Assembly (NCBI RefSeq): GCF_000612505.1
Contig: NZ_CP004078.1
Coordinates: 2,579,251 to 2,643,250, forward strand
DNA from: Paenibacillus sabinae T27
GTDB lineage: Bacteria > Bacillota > Bacilli > Paenibacillales > Paenibacillaceae
DNA length: 64,000 nucleotides
Reading direction: 5' to 3'
Positions 32,546 through 41,791 of the stretch are shown one piece after another. How positions within the stretch are numbered: the first letter of the stretch is position 1; every line of letters starts with the position of its first letter. The notes beneath the pieces were generated by a model. That model was not told where the DNA came from and ran no database searches. It saw only the letters and a program-made list of their open reading frames with translations. The position numbers and the translations under genes are program-made.

Positions 32546-33469
32546 ATGGGTAAAATCGCATTCGTATTTCCCGGACAGGGCGCGCAGGCGGTCGGCATGG
32601 CGAAGGATGTATTCGAAGCCGTTCCCGAGGCCCGCGCGATATTTGAAACAGGCGATGAGGTTCTCGGCTTTCCGCTTAGCCAGCTCGTCTTCGAAGGGCC
32701 TGAAAGCGAGCTGAAACAGACCGTCAACACGCAGCCTGCACTGCTGACCGCAAGCGCAGCCTATCTGGAAGCGCTGAAGGGCAAAGGCCTTGAGCCGGAT
32801 TACGTGGCTGGGCACAGCCTGGGCGAATACAGCGCGCTGGTTGCAGCCGGAGTCCTGACCTACGAGGACGCCGTCAAGCTCGTGCGTCTGCGCGGCCGGT
32901 TTATGGAAGAAGCCGTGCCGGGAGGACAAGGCGCGATGGCAGCCGTACTGGGAGCCGAGCGCGAGGCGCTGGCCGAGCTGTGCCGGAGCATATCGGAGCA
33001 GGAAGGCCCGGTTGAGCTGGCCAACGTCAACTGCCCGGGACAAATTGTCGTATCCGGCTCGCAGGCAGGCGTGAACGCAGTCGTTCAGCGGGTGAAGGAA
33101 GCGGGCGGCAAGCGGGCAATTCCGCTGGAAGTGAGCGGCCCTTTCCATTCCTCCCTGATGAAGGAGGCGGCAGAGCGTCTGGCGGACGAGCTTGCCAAGA
33201 TCACGTTCAATGCTCCGTCCGTTCCGGTTGTCGTCAATGTTACTGCTCTTCCCGTTACCGATCCGCAGGAGATCCGCGAACTGCTGGTTCGGCAGGTGTA
33301 CTCGCCGGTGCTGTGGCAGGACTCCGTGGAGCGGCTGATTGCAGATGGCGTGGACACGTTTGTCGAGATCGGTTCCGGAAGCGTGCTGGCCGGACTTATC
33401 CGCAAAATTGACAAGAACGTCAAAGTGATCAACATCAACAGTCTGGCAAGCATTGAGGCTCTTGCCTGA
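32546..33469 (+). CDS. fabD: Malonyl-CoA:ACP transacylase
   Basis: 307 residues from ATG 32546, AAAGGGAG about 11 bases upstream. FVFPGQGAQ at the start, nucleophile Ser in GHSLGEYSAL (about 91), substrate Arg in RGRFMEEA and His in GPFHSSLM. Supplies malonyl-ACP for FabH and FabF. Third enzyme of the operon. Confidence 0.97.
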   Translation: MGKIAFVFPGQGAQAVGMAKDVFEAVPEARAIFETGDEVLGFPLSQLVFEGPESELKQTVNTQPALLTASAAYLEALKGKGLEPDYVAGHSLGEYSALVAAGVLTYEDAVKLVRLRGRFMEEAVPGGQGAMAAVLGAEREALAELCRSISEQEGPVELANVNCPGQIVVSGSQAGVNAVVQRVKEAGGKRAIPLEVSGPFHSSLMKEAAERLADELAKITFNAPSVPVVVNVTALPVTDPQEIRELLVRQVYSPVLWQDSVERLIADGVDTFVEIGSGSVLAGLIRKIDKNVKVININSLASIEALA

Positions 33470-33530
33470 CCTGTGAACGGATTCGAACCGCGCAAATAAG
33501 TTTTACGGATAATGAAAGGGGAATATAAGG

Positions 33531-34280
33531 ATGTTCTCATCATTGCGGGGCCAGACGGCCCTCGTCACCGGCGGGTCGCGCGGCATCGGCCGCAGCATCG
33601 CACTGGCGCTGGCGGAGTACGGCGTCAAGGTTGCCGTGAACTATTCCGGAAGCGAGGATGCGGCGCGGGAGACCGTGGAACGCATCGCGGAGCTCGGCTC
33701 CGAAGGCATCGCCCTCCGGGGGAATGTCGGCAGCGTCGAACAGGCGGAAGCTCTGGTTAAAGAGACCCTTAACGCTTGGGGACGGATCGATATTCTCGTC
33801 AACAATGCCGGGATTACACGCGACAACCTGATCATGCGGATGAAAGAGGAAGAGTTCGACCAGGTCATCGAGACGAATCTGAAAGGCGTGTTTAACTGCC
33901 TGAAGGCGGCCACCCGCCCGATGATGAAGCAGCGCTATGGCCGGATCATCAACATTTCCTCCGTGGTCGGCGTGACGGGCAATCCCGGGCAGGCGAACTA
34001 TTCGGCGGCCAAGGCAGGCATTATCGGGCTGACCAAGTCGGCGGCGCGCGAGCTGGCTTCCCGCGGCATTACAGTCAACTGCATTGCCCCTGGCTTTATC
34101 GACACCGATATGACCCGCCAGCTGTCCGAGGAAGTGCGCGCCGATCTCGCGAAGGGTATTCCGCTGGCCCGTCTTGGATTGCCGGAAGAAATCGCGTCGG
34201 CTGTCCTCTTCCTCTCGTCGGAGGGAGCGGCTTATATGACAGGACAGACCCTTCATGTAGATGGCGGCATGTACATGTAA
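33531..34280 (+). CDS. fabG: 3-oxoacyl-ACP reductase
   Basis: 249 residues; ATG 33531 behind AAAGGGGAA. Classical SDR: cofactor motif [16 protein letters not shown], catalytic Ser (ISSVVG) and YSAAK, C-terminal [16 protein letters not shown]-dependent reduction of 3-oxoacyl-ACP. Separated from acpP by 122 bases that hold an extra TATAAT. Confidence 0.96.
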   Translation: MFSSLRGQTALVTGGSRGIGRSIALALAEYGVKVAVNYSGSEDAARETVERIAELGSEGIALRGNVGSVEQAEALVKETLNAWGRIDILVNNAGITRDNLIMRMKEEEFDQVIETNLKGVFNCLKAATRPMMKQRYGRIINISSVVGVTGNPGQANYSAAKAGIIGLTKSAARELASRGITVNCIAPGFIDTDMTRQLSEEVRADLAKGIPLARLGLPEEIASAVLFLSSEGAAYMTGQTLHVDGGMYM

Positions 34281-34402
34281 AGTGATCAGAAACCCCTTAC
34301 CGGGGTGCTAAGTACGGGAATGAGCTGCTGTAAAGCGTTTTTTTCGCTCTATGGTATTTTGGATTCATATCTCGTATAATACCAAAAGAGGAGGTGAACC
34401 GG

Positions 34403-34636
34403 ATGTCCGATGTATTGGAGCGTGTAAAGCGCATTGTCGTCGACCGCTTAGGCGCCGATGAAGCCGAAGTCACACTTGAAGCGTCTTTCAAAGATGATTT
34501 GGGAGCTGATTCTCTCGACGTTGTAGAATTGGTGATGGAATTGGAAGATGAATTCGATATGGAAATCTCTGATGAAGATGCAGAGAAAATTACGACCGTG
34601 GGTGAAGTTGTAAACTACATACAATCTCATACCTAG
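34403..34636 (+). CDS. acpP: Acyl carrier protein
   Basis: 77 residues from ATG 34403 with GAGGAGGTGAA upstream. The phosphopantetheine attachment Ser is Ser37 in [15 protein letters not shown]. Very acidic helical protein of normal length. A TATAAT about 25 bases before the ribosome site suggests an additional promoter of its own, as expected for a highly made protein. Confidence 0.98.
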   Translation: MSDVLERVKRIVVDRLGADEAEVTLEASFKDDLGADSLDVVELVMELEDEFDMEISDEDAEKITTVGEVVNYIQSHT

Positions 34637-34652
34637 AGTCCTTTGCTTAAAG

Positions 34653-34679
34653 AGTCCCGTACCTGCTTAAGGCGGGACT
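34653..34679 (+). terminator. Weak terminator after acpP
   Basis: AGTCCCG and CGGGACT form a seven-pair stem with T-poor tail (TCTCCTCATTTTT). May be partial, allowing read-through to fabF. Confidence 0.5.
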
Positions 34680-34845
34680 TCTCCTCATTTTTAGAAGCGA
34701 CTAAGTCTTGGCGAATGAAAAGCTCGGACACGCGTATTTCCACGGAAAACAACAAACCGCCGCCTTATTCGCGGCGTTTGTGGTATATACAGTAATTAAT
34801 CAAGAGAGAAATCAAGCTAACAGTTAACAGATGGGGTGAATGCGT

Positions 34846-36084
34846 TTGAGTCATAGAGTGGTTATTACCGGTATGGGCGTGATGACAGCGCTGGGGAAAG
34901 ATTTGGAGACGTTCTGGGACAGCCTGATGAACGGCAAGTCCGGCGTATCTACAGTCGAAGCTTTCGATGTCAGTGAATATCCGACAAGGATCGCGGCTTC
35001 GATTAAAGATTTTGATCCCGACGAGCTGTTCGGCCGCAAGGAAGCCCGCAAAATGGATCGTTTCGTACAATTCGCCCTTGCGGCAGGGCAGAAGGCGCTG
35101 AATGACAGCGGTCTCGTTCTTGGCGAGAACATTAATCCCGAGAGAGTGGGCGTATCGGTCGGCTCGGGTATCGGCGGACTTGGCACTTGGGAAGACCAGC
35201 ATAACCTGCTGCTTGAAAAAGGCCCAAAACGTGTCAGCCCGTTCTTTATCCCGATGATGATCGCCAACATGGGTTCGGGGCAGCTGTCCATCAGCCTTGG
35301 AGCGAAAGGCCCCAATACGACGCAGGTAACCGCTTGCGCCACGGGCAGCCACGCCATCGGCGATTCCTTCCGCATGATTCAGCGCGGCGACGCGGACGCC
35401 ATGATCTGCGGCGGAGCGGAAGCGACGATCCGTCCGACAGGTATGGCCGGTTTCTGTGCGATGAGAGCGATGTCCACACGCAATGATGAACCTGAGAAGG
35501 CAAGCCGTCCGTTCGACACGGACAGAGACGGATTTGTCATGGGCGAAGGTGCCGGCATTCTGGTACTGGAATCGCTTGAGCATGCGCTTGAACGTGGCGC
35601 CCGGATCTACGCCGAAGTCATCGGTTATGGCCTGAGCGGCGACGCCCACCATATGACCGAGCCCGATCCGGACGGCGCAGCCCGCTGCATGAAGATGGCG
35701 ATCCGCGACGCAGGCATTGAGCCGGATGAAATCGATTATATTAACGCGCACGGAACCTCGACTCCCGTAGGGGACAAGTCCGAGACGGCAGCCATCAAGA
35801 AGGCGCTGGGCGACCATGCGTACAAGGTGGCGGTCAGCTCCACGAAATCCATGACGGGCCATCTGCTCGGAGCAGCCGGCGGCGTTGAGGCGATCATTTG
35901 CGGTCTTTCCCTGCAAAATGGCATGATCGCTCCGACGATCAATCTGGATAACCAGGACCCCGAATGCGATCTGGACTACGTTCCGAATACGCCGCGCAAA
36001 GCGGATCTGAACATCGCTATGTCCAACTCATTTGGATTTGGAGGACATAACGCAACCGTTATTTTGAAAAAATATAATCAGTAA
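34846..36084 (+). CDS. fabF: 3-oxoacyl-ACP synthase II
   Basis: 412 residues from TTG 34846; GGGGTGA (34833-34839) is 6 bases before it but touches the ATG at 34840, so TTG gives the right spacing and the usual head [10 protein letters not shown]. Elongating condensing enzyme: catalytic Cys in TACATGSHA (about 164), His in [11 protein letters not shown] and His in [12 protein letters not shown]-terminal [13 protein letters not shown] intact. Confidence 0.97.
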   Translation: MSHRVVITGMGVMTALGKDLETFWDSLMNGKSGVSTVEAFDVSEYPTRIAASIKDFDPDELFGRKEARKMDRFVQFALAAGQKALNDSGLVLGENINPERVGVSVGSGIGGLGTWEDQHNLLLEKGPKRVSPFFIPMMIANMGSGQLSISLGAKGPNTTQVTACATGSHAIGDSFRMIQRGDADAMICGGAEATIRPTGMAGFCAMRAMSTRNDEPEKASRPFDTDRDGFVMGEGAGILVLESLEHALERGARIYAEVIGYGLSGDAHHMTEPDPDGAARCMKMAIRDAGIEPDEIDYINAHGTSTPVGDKSETAAIKKALGDHAYKVAVSSTKSMTGHLLGAAGGVEAIICGLSLQNGMIAPTINLDNQDPECDLDYVPNTPRKADLNIAMSNSFGFGGHNATVILKKYNQ

Positions 36085-36096
36085 GGAGACCGTGCG

Positions 36097-36813
36097 ATGA
36101 ATGGGGACCTGAAGCAATTACAAAGTCAACTTCATATTCAATTCCACGATTCTCAGCTGCTGAAGCAGGCTTTTACCCATGCGTCCTATGTCAATGAACA
36201 CCGCTTCAATCAGCACCAGGACAATGAGCGCCTTGAATTCCTGGGCGACGCCGTTCTGGAGCTGACGGTTTCCGAATATTTGTACAATCTGCTTCCGGAT
36301 CGGCCGGAAGGCGAATTGACCAAGCTGCGGGCCGCAATCGTCTGCGAGCCCTCCCTGGTCAAGTTCGCCGAGAACCTCGGCTTTGGCCGCTATGTGCTGC
36401 TCGGCAAAGGCGAAGAGCTGACAGGAGGACGCACCAGGCCGGCTCTGCTGGCGGATGTGTTCGAGTCCTTTATCGGAGCGCTTTTTTTGGATCAGGGTTT
36501 GGAGACGGTGCGTCGGTTTCTGGCTGAGTATGTGCTCCCTTTGGTGGAGACGGACGGCAAGCTGCTTCTAGGAGTTAACGACTTCAAGACGGAACTGCAG
36601 GAATTGATTCAGCATCATGGGATGGGCACCCTGGAATATCGGATTATTGAGGAACGGGGACCGGCTCATGAACGTGAATTCGTGTCCGAAGTGAGCATGA
36701 CCAGCCGTACCCTGGGAAGGGGAAGCGGGCGCTCGAAGAAGGAGGCAGAGCAGCAGGCTGCTGCAGCTGCGCTATTGCGTTTGAAAGAAGACGGTTCTGA
36801 GAAATTGGGCTAA
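36097..36813 (+). CDS. rnc: Ribonuclease III
   Basis: 238 residues; ATG 36097 behind AAGGAGA, 12 bases after fabF. Signature [19 protein letters not shown] (about 45-65), second catalytic acids in [15 protein letters not shown], and a C-terminal double-stranded-RNA-binding domain (about 160-230; [20 protein letters not shown]). In Bacillus rnc is followed by smc; here a 13-kb block intervenes. Confidence 0.97.
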   Translation: MNGDLKQLQSQLHIQFHDSQLLKQAFTHASYVNEHRFNQHQDNERLEFLGDAVLELTVSEYLYNLLPDRPEGELTKLRAAIVCEPSLVKFAENLGFGRYVLLGKGEELTGGRTRPALLADVFESFIGALFLDQGLETVRRFLAEYVLPLVETDGKLLLGVNDFKTELQELIQHHGMGTLEYRIIEERGPAHEREFVSEVSMTSRTLGRGSGRSKKEAEQQAAAAALLRLKEDGSEKLG

Positions 36814-36841
36814 CTAAACAAGCGCGTTTACGAAACGCAGC

Positions 36842-36908
36842 AGAGCAGCAAAGCTCTGAATTCATCGTATTGATGGAACTCAGACCTTTGCTGCTCTTTT
36901 TGATTTTT
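36842..36908 (+). terminator. Strong terminator after rnc
   Basis: GAGCAGCAAAG pairs with CTTTGCTGCTC through a long stem with an inner CTCTGA/TCAGA helix, followed by TTTTTGATTTTT. It separates the fatty-acid/rnc unit from the inserted formate/hydrogenase block. Confidence 0.88.
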
Positions 36909-36973
36909 GACGATCATATTCGGAAATTCTTGCTAAACAACTGGAAATCGATGGATATGTGTTAATTTGTGTA

Positions 36974-37002
36974 TTGACAAGAAAATTGGAAGAGTCTAAC
37001 AT
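36974..37002 (+). promoter_or_regulatory. Promoter of the formate/hydrogenase block
   Basis: TTGACA (36974-36979), 17-base spacer, TAACAT (36997-37002), about 58 bases before the first gene. Confidence 0.65.
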
Positions 37003-37060
37003 GAACATGTAATAAATGATATAAAATACCATAAATGATGAATACTGCTGAGGTGTTTGG

Positions 37061-37411
37061 ATGTCTGAAGCTGAATTCGAATACCAGGAGAAGATCAGAA
37101 GGCTTGTAGTCAAGATTGTCAAGCATTATCGAGGCAAAGGTCCGGAGAATGTGAAGGTTAAGCTGGAGAGCAGCCAATTAATCACGATTGAGATTAGAGG
37201 GGTTCTCTCGAGCCTGTCGGAGATTTTGGTAAAGGAAGGCGCTGTCGATCTCGTTGCGGAATATTGGAAAGTGCTAAAGCCTTATTTGGAAAAAGAATTT
37301 ATGGCCGAAATGATAGAGACGATTGGCACCCAGTTTACATATAACTGGAAGATTTACGAGCTTTGTCCAAGCGGCCGGGCAATTATGATTCAACTGAATA
37401 AATCGGTTTGA
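37061..37411 (+). CDS. DUF2294/MpsC-like protein
   Basis: 116 residues; ATG 37061 behind GCTGAGGTG. Hydrophilic and helical, with the family core GKGPENVKVKLESSQLITIEIRG-type stretch (about 25-48) and a late YELCPSGRAI. The family (Pfam DUF2294, renamed for MpsC of a staphylococcal sodium-linked membrane-potential/bicarbonate system) has unclear biochemistry; I recall its genes near formate dehydrogenases in Firmicutes. Here it leads the block, 135 bases before fdhF, with a hairpin between. A role in formate/CO2/bicarbonate handling is inference. Confidence 0.7.
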   Translation: MSEAEFEYQEKIRRLVVKIVKHYRGKGPENVKVKLESSQLITIEIRGVLSSLSEILVKEGAVDLVAEYWKVLKPYLEKEFMAEMIETIGTQFTYNWKIYELCPSGRAIMIQLNKSV

Positions 37412-37445
37412 TTAAAGAGAAAGAGCCTATGCTTCTTCGCTTTTT

Positions 37446-37502
37446 AATAAGCCAGTACACGGTGTATGTTCTGAATATACTTTGTATTGGCTTATTTTTT
37501 TA
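37446..37502 (+). terminator. Terminator or attenuator between the DUF2294 gene and fdhF
   Basis: AATAAGCCA-TAC pairs with GTA-TGGCTTATT, followed by a T-rich run (TTTTTTTATTG). It stands inside the presumed operon, so it either ends the first gene's transcript or lets only part of it pass to fdhF. Confidence 0.7.
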
Positions 37503-37512
37503 TTGTTTAAAT

Positions 37513-37528
37513 TGTGCAAAAAATCACA
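37513..37528. promoter_or_regulatory. FNR/CRP-type palindrome before fdhF
   Basis: TGTGCAAAAAATCACA differs by one base from the TGTGA-N6-TCACA site of FNR/CRP regulators. It lies 19 bases before the fdhF start and right behind the hairpin. An anaerobic regulator would fit the genes, but the site is very near the start codon for a classical activator position. Confidence 0.45.
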
Positions 37529-37546
37529 TGAAGAGGTGGTTAACCA

Positions 37547-39691
37547 ATGGCGAACAAAGTTCTGACGGTATGCCCATACTGCGGAAGTGGTTGTCAGATG
37601 CATTTGCTGGTTGAGGATGGAAAGGTTGTGGGAGCCGAGCCTGCTGACGGGAGAACGAATGAAGGGAACCTGTGCCTGAAGGGCCATTATGGCTGGGATT
37701 TTCTGAATGATCCGCAGATTCTGACCGCTCGCCTTCGTAAGCCCATGATTCGTAAAGAAGGGGTTTTGCGTGAAGTTCCCTGGGAGGAGGCCATCCAATT
37801 TACAGCTGAGAAGCTTACAGCTATTAAGGAAAAATATGGACCGGATGCGATCATGGGTACGGGTTCCGCCAGAGGACCGGGTAATGAAGCTAACTATGTG
37901 ATGCAAAAATTTATGCGGGCGGTGATCGGCACCAACAATATTGACCACTGTGCCAGAGTGTGCCATGGGCCTTCTGTGGCGGGGCTGACCTATTCGCTCG
38001 GCGATGGAGCCATGTCGAATTCGATTCCGGAAATCGAGGATACGGATCTACTCTTTATTTTTGGCTATAATGCAGCCGTTACGCATCCGATTGTAGCCAG
38101 AAGAATCGTCAAGGCGAAGCAGAAAGGCGCTACTATTATCGTATCCGATCCACGGAAGACTGAATCGGCCAGAATTGCGGATACCTGGCTCCCTCTCAAA
38201 GGGGGGACGAACATGGCGCTTGTCAATGCATTCGGACATGTTCTCATCGAAGAAGAGCTGTATGACAAGGATTATGTAGCCAATTATGTCGAAGGGTTTG
38301 ACGAATATAAGGCCGGTGTGCAAAAGTATACGCCGGAATATGCCGAAAGCATCACCGGTGTAAAAGCAAATGAGATCCGCAAGGTGATGCGACAGTATGC
38401 CAAAGCGAATAAAGCGATGATTCTGTATGGCATGGGAGTGTGTCAATTCGCCCAGGCGGTGGACGTTGTCAAAGGGCTCGCTTCGCTGGCGCTGCTGACC
38501 GGCCATTTCGGCAGACCCGGAGTCGGCATTGGACCGGTTCGCGGACAGAATAACGTACAGGGCTCATGCGATATGGGGGCGCTGCCTAATGTATATCCGG
38601 GTTATCAGTCGGTCACCGATCCCAAAATCCGCAAAAAATTCGAGAAGGCCTGGGGCGTGACACTACCGGATAATATCGGTTATCGCTTGACGGAAATTCC
38701 CCATCTGGTATTGAAGGAAGACAAGGTGAAGGCTTATTACATCTTTGGCGAAGACCCGGTGCAGAGTGATCCGAACGCGGCCGAAGTAAGAGAGACGCTG
38801 GAGAAGATAGAGTTTGTCATTGTGCAGGATATTTTCATGAACAAGACGGCGCTGCATGCGGATGTCATCCTGCCCGCCACCTCCTGGGGCGAACATGATG
38901 GGGTATATTCGTCAGCCGACCGCGGATTTCAACGGATTCGAAAAGCGATCGATCCACCCGGGGATGTGAAGCCGGACTGGCAGATCATCAGCGAGATTGC
39001 CACGGCGATGGGCTACCCGATGTCTTACCGAAATACCGAGGAGATTTGGGACGAGATGAGAGCCCTCTGTCCGACATTTGCGGGAGCAAGCTATAAGAAG
39101 ATGGAGGAGCAGGGCGGCGTTCAATGGCCGTGCCCGTCCGAAGATCATCCGGGCACGCCGTATTTGTACGAAGGCAACCGTTTTTCAACGCCTAACGGCA
39201 AAGGACAGCTGTTTGCCGCGGAATGGCGGGCCCCGCTTGAACAGCCGGATCAGGAGTATCCATTAACGCTGTCGACCGTCCGTGAAGTCGGACATTATTC
39301 CGTTCGCACCATGACCGGGAACTGCCGTGCCCTCAGCCAACTGTCCGACGAGCCGGGCAATATTCAAGTCAGTCCCGGGGATGCCGCCAGCCTTGGCATA
39401 AAAGACGGGGAACTCGTTAGTATTATTTCCCGGCGGGGGAGAGTGGTGGCCAGGGCGCAAGTCAGCGAACGGGTCAAGCAAGGCGCGACCTATATGACCT
39501 ATCATTTCTGGATTGGCTCTTGCAACGAGCTGACCGGCGATGCTTTGGACCCTGTCTCCAAGACGCCGGAATACAAATATTGCGCAATTCGGCTGGAGAG
39601 AATTCCGGATCAGCTTCGTGCCGAGCAGCAGGTGCAGCAGCAGTATGATTCTCTCAGAAAGCAAATGCACGTAGGAGCGGGTCAGGCATGA
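37547..39691 (+). CDS. fdhF: Formate dehydrogenase H-type catalytic subunit (Mo/W-bis-MGD, Cys form)
   Basis: 714 residues; ATG 37547 behind GAGGTGG. Interconverts formate and CO2. N-terminal [4Fe-4S] motif CPYCGSGCQ....LCLKG (residues 9-46); the metal ligand is Cys139 in CARVCHGPSVAGL, where E. coli FdhH has selenocysteine; the neighbouring HGPSVAG His is kept. The molybdopterin-binding C-terminal domain begins near 590 (TMTGNCRALSQL). Length equals E. coli FdhH (715), with no extra N-terminal ferredoxin domain, so electrons must leave through separate HycB-like partners, which follow. Its stop overlaps the next ATG (ATGA). Sulfuration by FdhD, encoded at the end of the block. Confidence 0.95.
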   Translation: MANKVLTVCPYCGSGCQMHLLVEDGKVVGAEPADGRTNEGNLCLKGHYGWDFLNDPQILTARLRKPMIRKEGVLREVPWEEAIQFTAEKLTAIKEKYGPDAIMGTGSARGPGNEANYVMQKFMRAVIGTNNIDHCARVCHGPSVAGLTYSLGDGAMSNSIPEIEDTDLLFIFGYNAAVTHPIVARRIVKAKQKGATIIVSDPRKTESARIADTWLPLKGGTNMALVNAFGHVLIEEELYDKDYVANYVEGFDEYKAGVQKYTPEYAESITGVKANEIRKVMRQYAKANKAMILYGMGVCQFAQAVDVVKGLASLALLTGHFGRPGVGIGPVRGQNNVQGSCDMGALPNVYPGYQSVTDPKIRKKFEKAWGVTLPDNIGYRLTEIPHLVLKEDKVKAYYIFGEDPVQSDPNAAEVRETLEKIEFVIVQDIFMNKTALHADVILPATSWGEHDGVYSSADRGFQRIRKAIDPPGDVKPDWQIISEIATAMGYPMSYRNTEEIWDEMRALCPTFAGASYKKMEEQGGVQWPCPSEDHPGTPYLYEGNRFSTPNGKGQLFAAEWRAPLEQPDQEYPLTLSTVREVGHYSVRTMTGNCRALSQLSDEPGNIQVSPGDAASLGIKDGELVSIISRRGRVVARAQVSERVKQGATYMTYHFWIGSCNELTGDALDPVSKTPEYKYCAIRLERIPDQLRAEQQVQQQYDSLRKQMHVGAGQA

Positions 39692-40362
39692 TGAATGAAC
39701 GGACCAATTCGTTCGTCATTGCCGAAGCCGGTAAATGCATAGGCTGCAAAGCGTGCGAACTGGCCTGCTTCGCGGTGCATAGCCAGGATAACAGGGTGGC
39801 TGGAGCGGTAGGAACGGTCGCCACGCCGGTCCTTCCAAGGCTGTATGTAATGCGAACGGAAAGCTTCACTATGCCGCTTCAGTGCCGGCACTGCGAGAAT
39901 GCGCCGTGCGCAGGCGTGTGTCCGGTGCAGGCAATCCGGCAAGAGGATGGCGTGATTCTGATTGATGAGGATCGATGTATAGGCTGCAAAGGCTGCGCCA
40001 TGGTATGCCCGTTTGGCGCGATCAGCCTGTACAAAGCGTATACCGGCGGTCAGGAGTTGAAGCAGCCTTACTTAAGGGAACAGCAGAACGGCGGTCTGGA
40101 TCGGAAAGCGAGAGTCGTCGCTTATAAATGTGATTTATGCCGCAATATCGCGGTTCCTGGAACAACAATGGTGTCCGGAGAAATGGCAGTGTCAAACGCG
40201 GGATATCCTTCAGGCAGCCAGAGCGGAGACGGAGGCGGTCCTGTTCCGGCTTGTGTCTCCGTGTGTCCGGAACAGGCGCTGACGCTGGTCAGTCCGGAAC
40301 GTGAGACCGCCCGCTCACGGGCGGCTGAAAGCCTGAGTTGTTTAAGCAGGCTGAAATTATGA
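39688..40362 (+). CDS. HycB/HydN-like four-cluster ferredoxin subunit, first copy
   Basis: 224 residues; ATG 39688 overlaps the fdhF stop by four bases, so translation is coupled. Cysteine motifs: CIGCKACELAC (about 13-23), CRHCENAPCAGVC, CIGCKGCAMVC and CDLCRN....CVSVC, i.e. four [4Fe-4S] clusters as in HycB, HydN and the HycB subunits of the hydrogen-dependent CO2 reductase of Acetobacterium woodii. A Gly/Ser-rich insertion of about 30 residues (GTTMVSGEMAVSNAGYPSGS) separates the last two Cys groups. Electron wire between FdhF and HydA. Confidence 0.9.
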   Translation: MMNERTNSFVIAEAGKCIGCKACELACFAVHSQDNRVAGAVGTVATPVLPRLYVMRTESFTMPLQCRHCENAPCAGVCPVQAIRQEDGVILIDEDRCIGCKGCAMVCPFGAISLYKAYTGGQELKQPYLREQQNGGLDRKARVVAYKCDLCRNIAVPGTTMVSGEMAVSNAGYPSGSQSGDGGGPVPACVSVCPEQALTLVSPERETARSRAAESLSCLSRLKL

Positions 40363-40397
40363 CGAACCTTATTTTAGAAAAGAAAGGTACATCTGTA

Positions 40398-41789
40398 ATG
40401 TCAAACCTCGATCCGATTATTCATATTGACGAGCAGCTGTGTACCGGCTGCAGACGGTGCGCGGCGGTCTGCCCGGTGGATGCCATTACCGGGGAAGCGG
40501 GCGCTCCGCAGAGCATTGACGCGCACCGCTGCGTAGTTTGCGGGCAATGTGTACAGATATGCTCTGCTTACGCCGCGGAAAGCGCCCCTTCTCTGGCGAC
40601 TCGCGAGGAGAAGCTGCGGCAACGAGGACAGCTTCCCAGCGTGCGCGAGCCTTTATTCGCCGCTTATTCGACGGGGCATGCGAAAGAGCTGAAGGAAGCG
40701 CTGGCCGATCCGAAAAGGTATAAAGTCGTGCAATGCGCTCCGGTTATCCGCGTATCGCTTGCCGAGGAATTTGGCCTGCCGTTCGGCACCCTGACGCCAG
40801 GCAAGATGGCGGCTGCGTTAAGACAGCTGAATTTTGACCGGGTGTATGATACAAACTTCGGCGCTGACGTCACGATTATGGAAGAAGGCAGCGAACTAAT
40901 AAGCAGAGTCATGTCCGGCGAGCGGCTTCCTATGTTCACGTCCTGCTGTCCAGCTTGGGTTAAGCATGCGGAAACGGCCGCGCCGCAGTTATTGGAACAT
41001 CTGTCGAGCTGCAAGTCGCCGATGCAAATGGTGGGCGCCCTGGTCAAAACCTACAGCGCCGAATTGGATGGAGTCGATCCTGTTGATATATTCAGCGTGG
41101 CAGTCATGCCGTGCACCTGCAAGAAGTTTGAAGCCGGCAGGGAAGAGATGAATGTCGACGGGCTTCGGGAAGTGGATCTCGTCATTACAACGAGGGAGCT
41201 AGCCCAATTAATCAAGGACAAGGGCATTGATTTCCTTAATCTCCCTGACGAACCGTTTGATTCGCCGCTCGGTAAATATTCGGGTGCGGGAACTATTTTT
41301 GGGGCAACTGGAGGGGTGATGGAAGCGGCAATCCGGACGGGATATGAGCTGGTAACGCATGAGTCCATTCCGAATCTCCAGCTCGATTTTATAAGAGGAA
41401 ATGAAGGAATTCGTACGGCTACGGTTCAGATCGGGGATTTGGAGCTTAGAGTCGCCATGGTCGCGGGGCTTCAGTACGTCTCGACCATTTTGAAGCAAGC
41501 CGCCGAAGGGACCTGCCCTTACCATTTTATCGAAGTGATGGCCTGTCCGGAAGGATGCGTCAGCGGCGGCGGGCAGCCGAAGCTTCTGCTGGAGACGCAG
41601 CGGAAGGCCGCTTATCAGGCCCGCAAGAGCTCGATTTACCGTCATGATTCCAACCAAAAGGTTCGAAAGTCGCATGAGAACCCGGCCATTATTAAATTAT
41701 ATAAAGATTTTTTAGGTGAGCCATTGGGCCACGTCTCCCATCATTTGCTCCACACCAAGTTTATATCTAGAAGTACCAAGGAGGAGTAG
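40398..41789 (+). CDS. hydA: [FeFe] hydrogenase, compact M2-type (group A4-like)
   Basis: 463 residues from ATG 40398 (AAAGG upstream); ATG 40359 would overlap the previous stop as ATGA and add 13 residues. Two N-terminal [4Fe-4S] motifs (CTGCRRCAAVC; CVVCGQCVQIC). H-cluster motifs all present: L1 TSCCPAW (about 181), L2 MPCTCKKFE (about 237; the residue after Thr is Cys where Ala is common), L3 EVMACPEGCVSGGGQP (about 379). The C-terminus contains the small-subunit-like YKDFLGEPLGHVSHHLLH. No NuoG/E-like domains, so it depends on the HycB-like partners and fits the formate-dehydrogenase-linked class. It makes or takes up H2 in the cytosol. Confidence 0.94.
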   Translation: MSNLDPIIHIDEQLCTGCRRCAAVCPVDAITGEAGAPQSIDAHRCVVCGQCVQICSAYAAESAPSLATREEKLRQRGQLPSVREPLFAAYSTGHAKELKEALADPKRYKVVQCAPVIRVSLAEEFGLPFGTLTPGKMAAALRQLNFDRVYDTNFGADVTIMEEGSELISRVMSGERLPMFTSCCPAWVKHAETAAPQLLEHLSSCKSPMQMVGALVKTYSAELDGVDPVDIFSVAVMPCTCKKFEAGREEMNVDGLREVDLVITTRELAQLIKDKGIDFLNLPDEPFDSPLGKYSGAGTIFGATGGVMEAAIRTGYELVTHESIPNLQLDFIRGNEGIRTATVQIGDLELRVAMVAGLQYVSTILKQAAEGTCPYHFIEVMACPEGCVSGGGQPKLLLETQRKAAYQARKSSIYRHDSNQKVRKSHENPAIIKLYKDFLGEPLGHVSHHLLHTKFISRSTKEE

Positions 41790-41791
41790 AC

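Noticed and set aside
31544..33148. 534-codon minus-strand frame across fabH and fabD
   Set aside because: A shadow of two certain enzymes; no start signal and no recognisable protein sequence.
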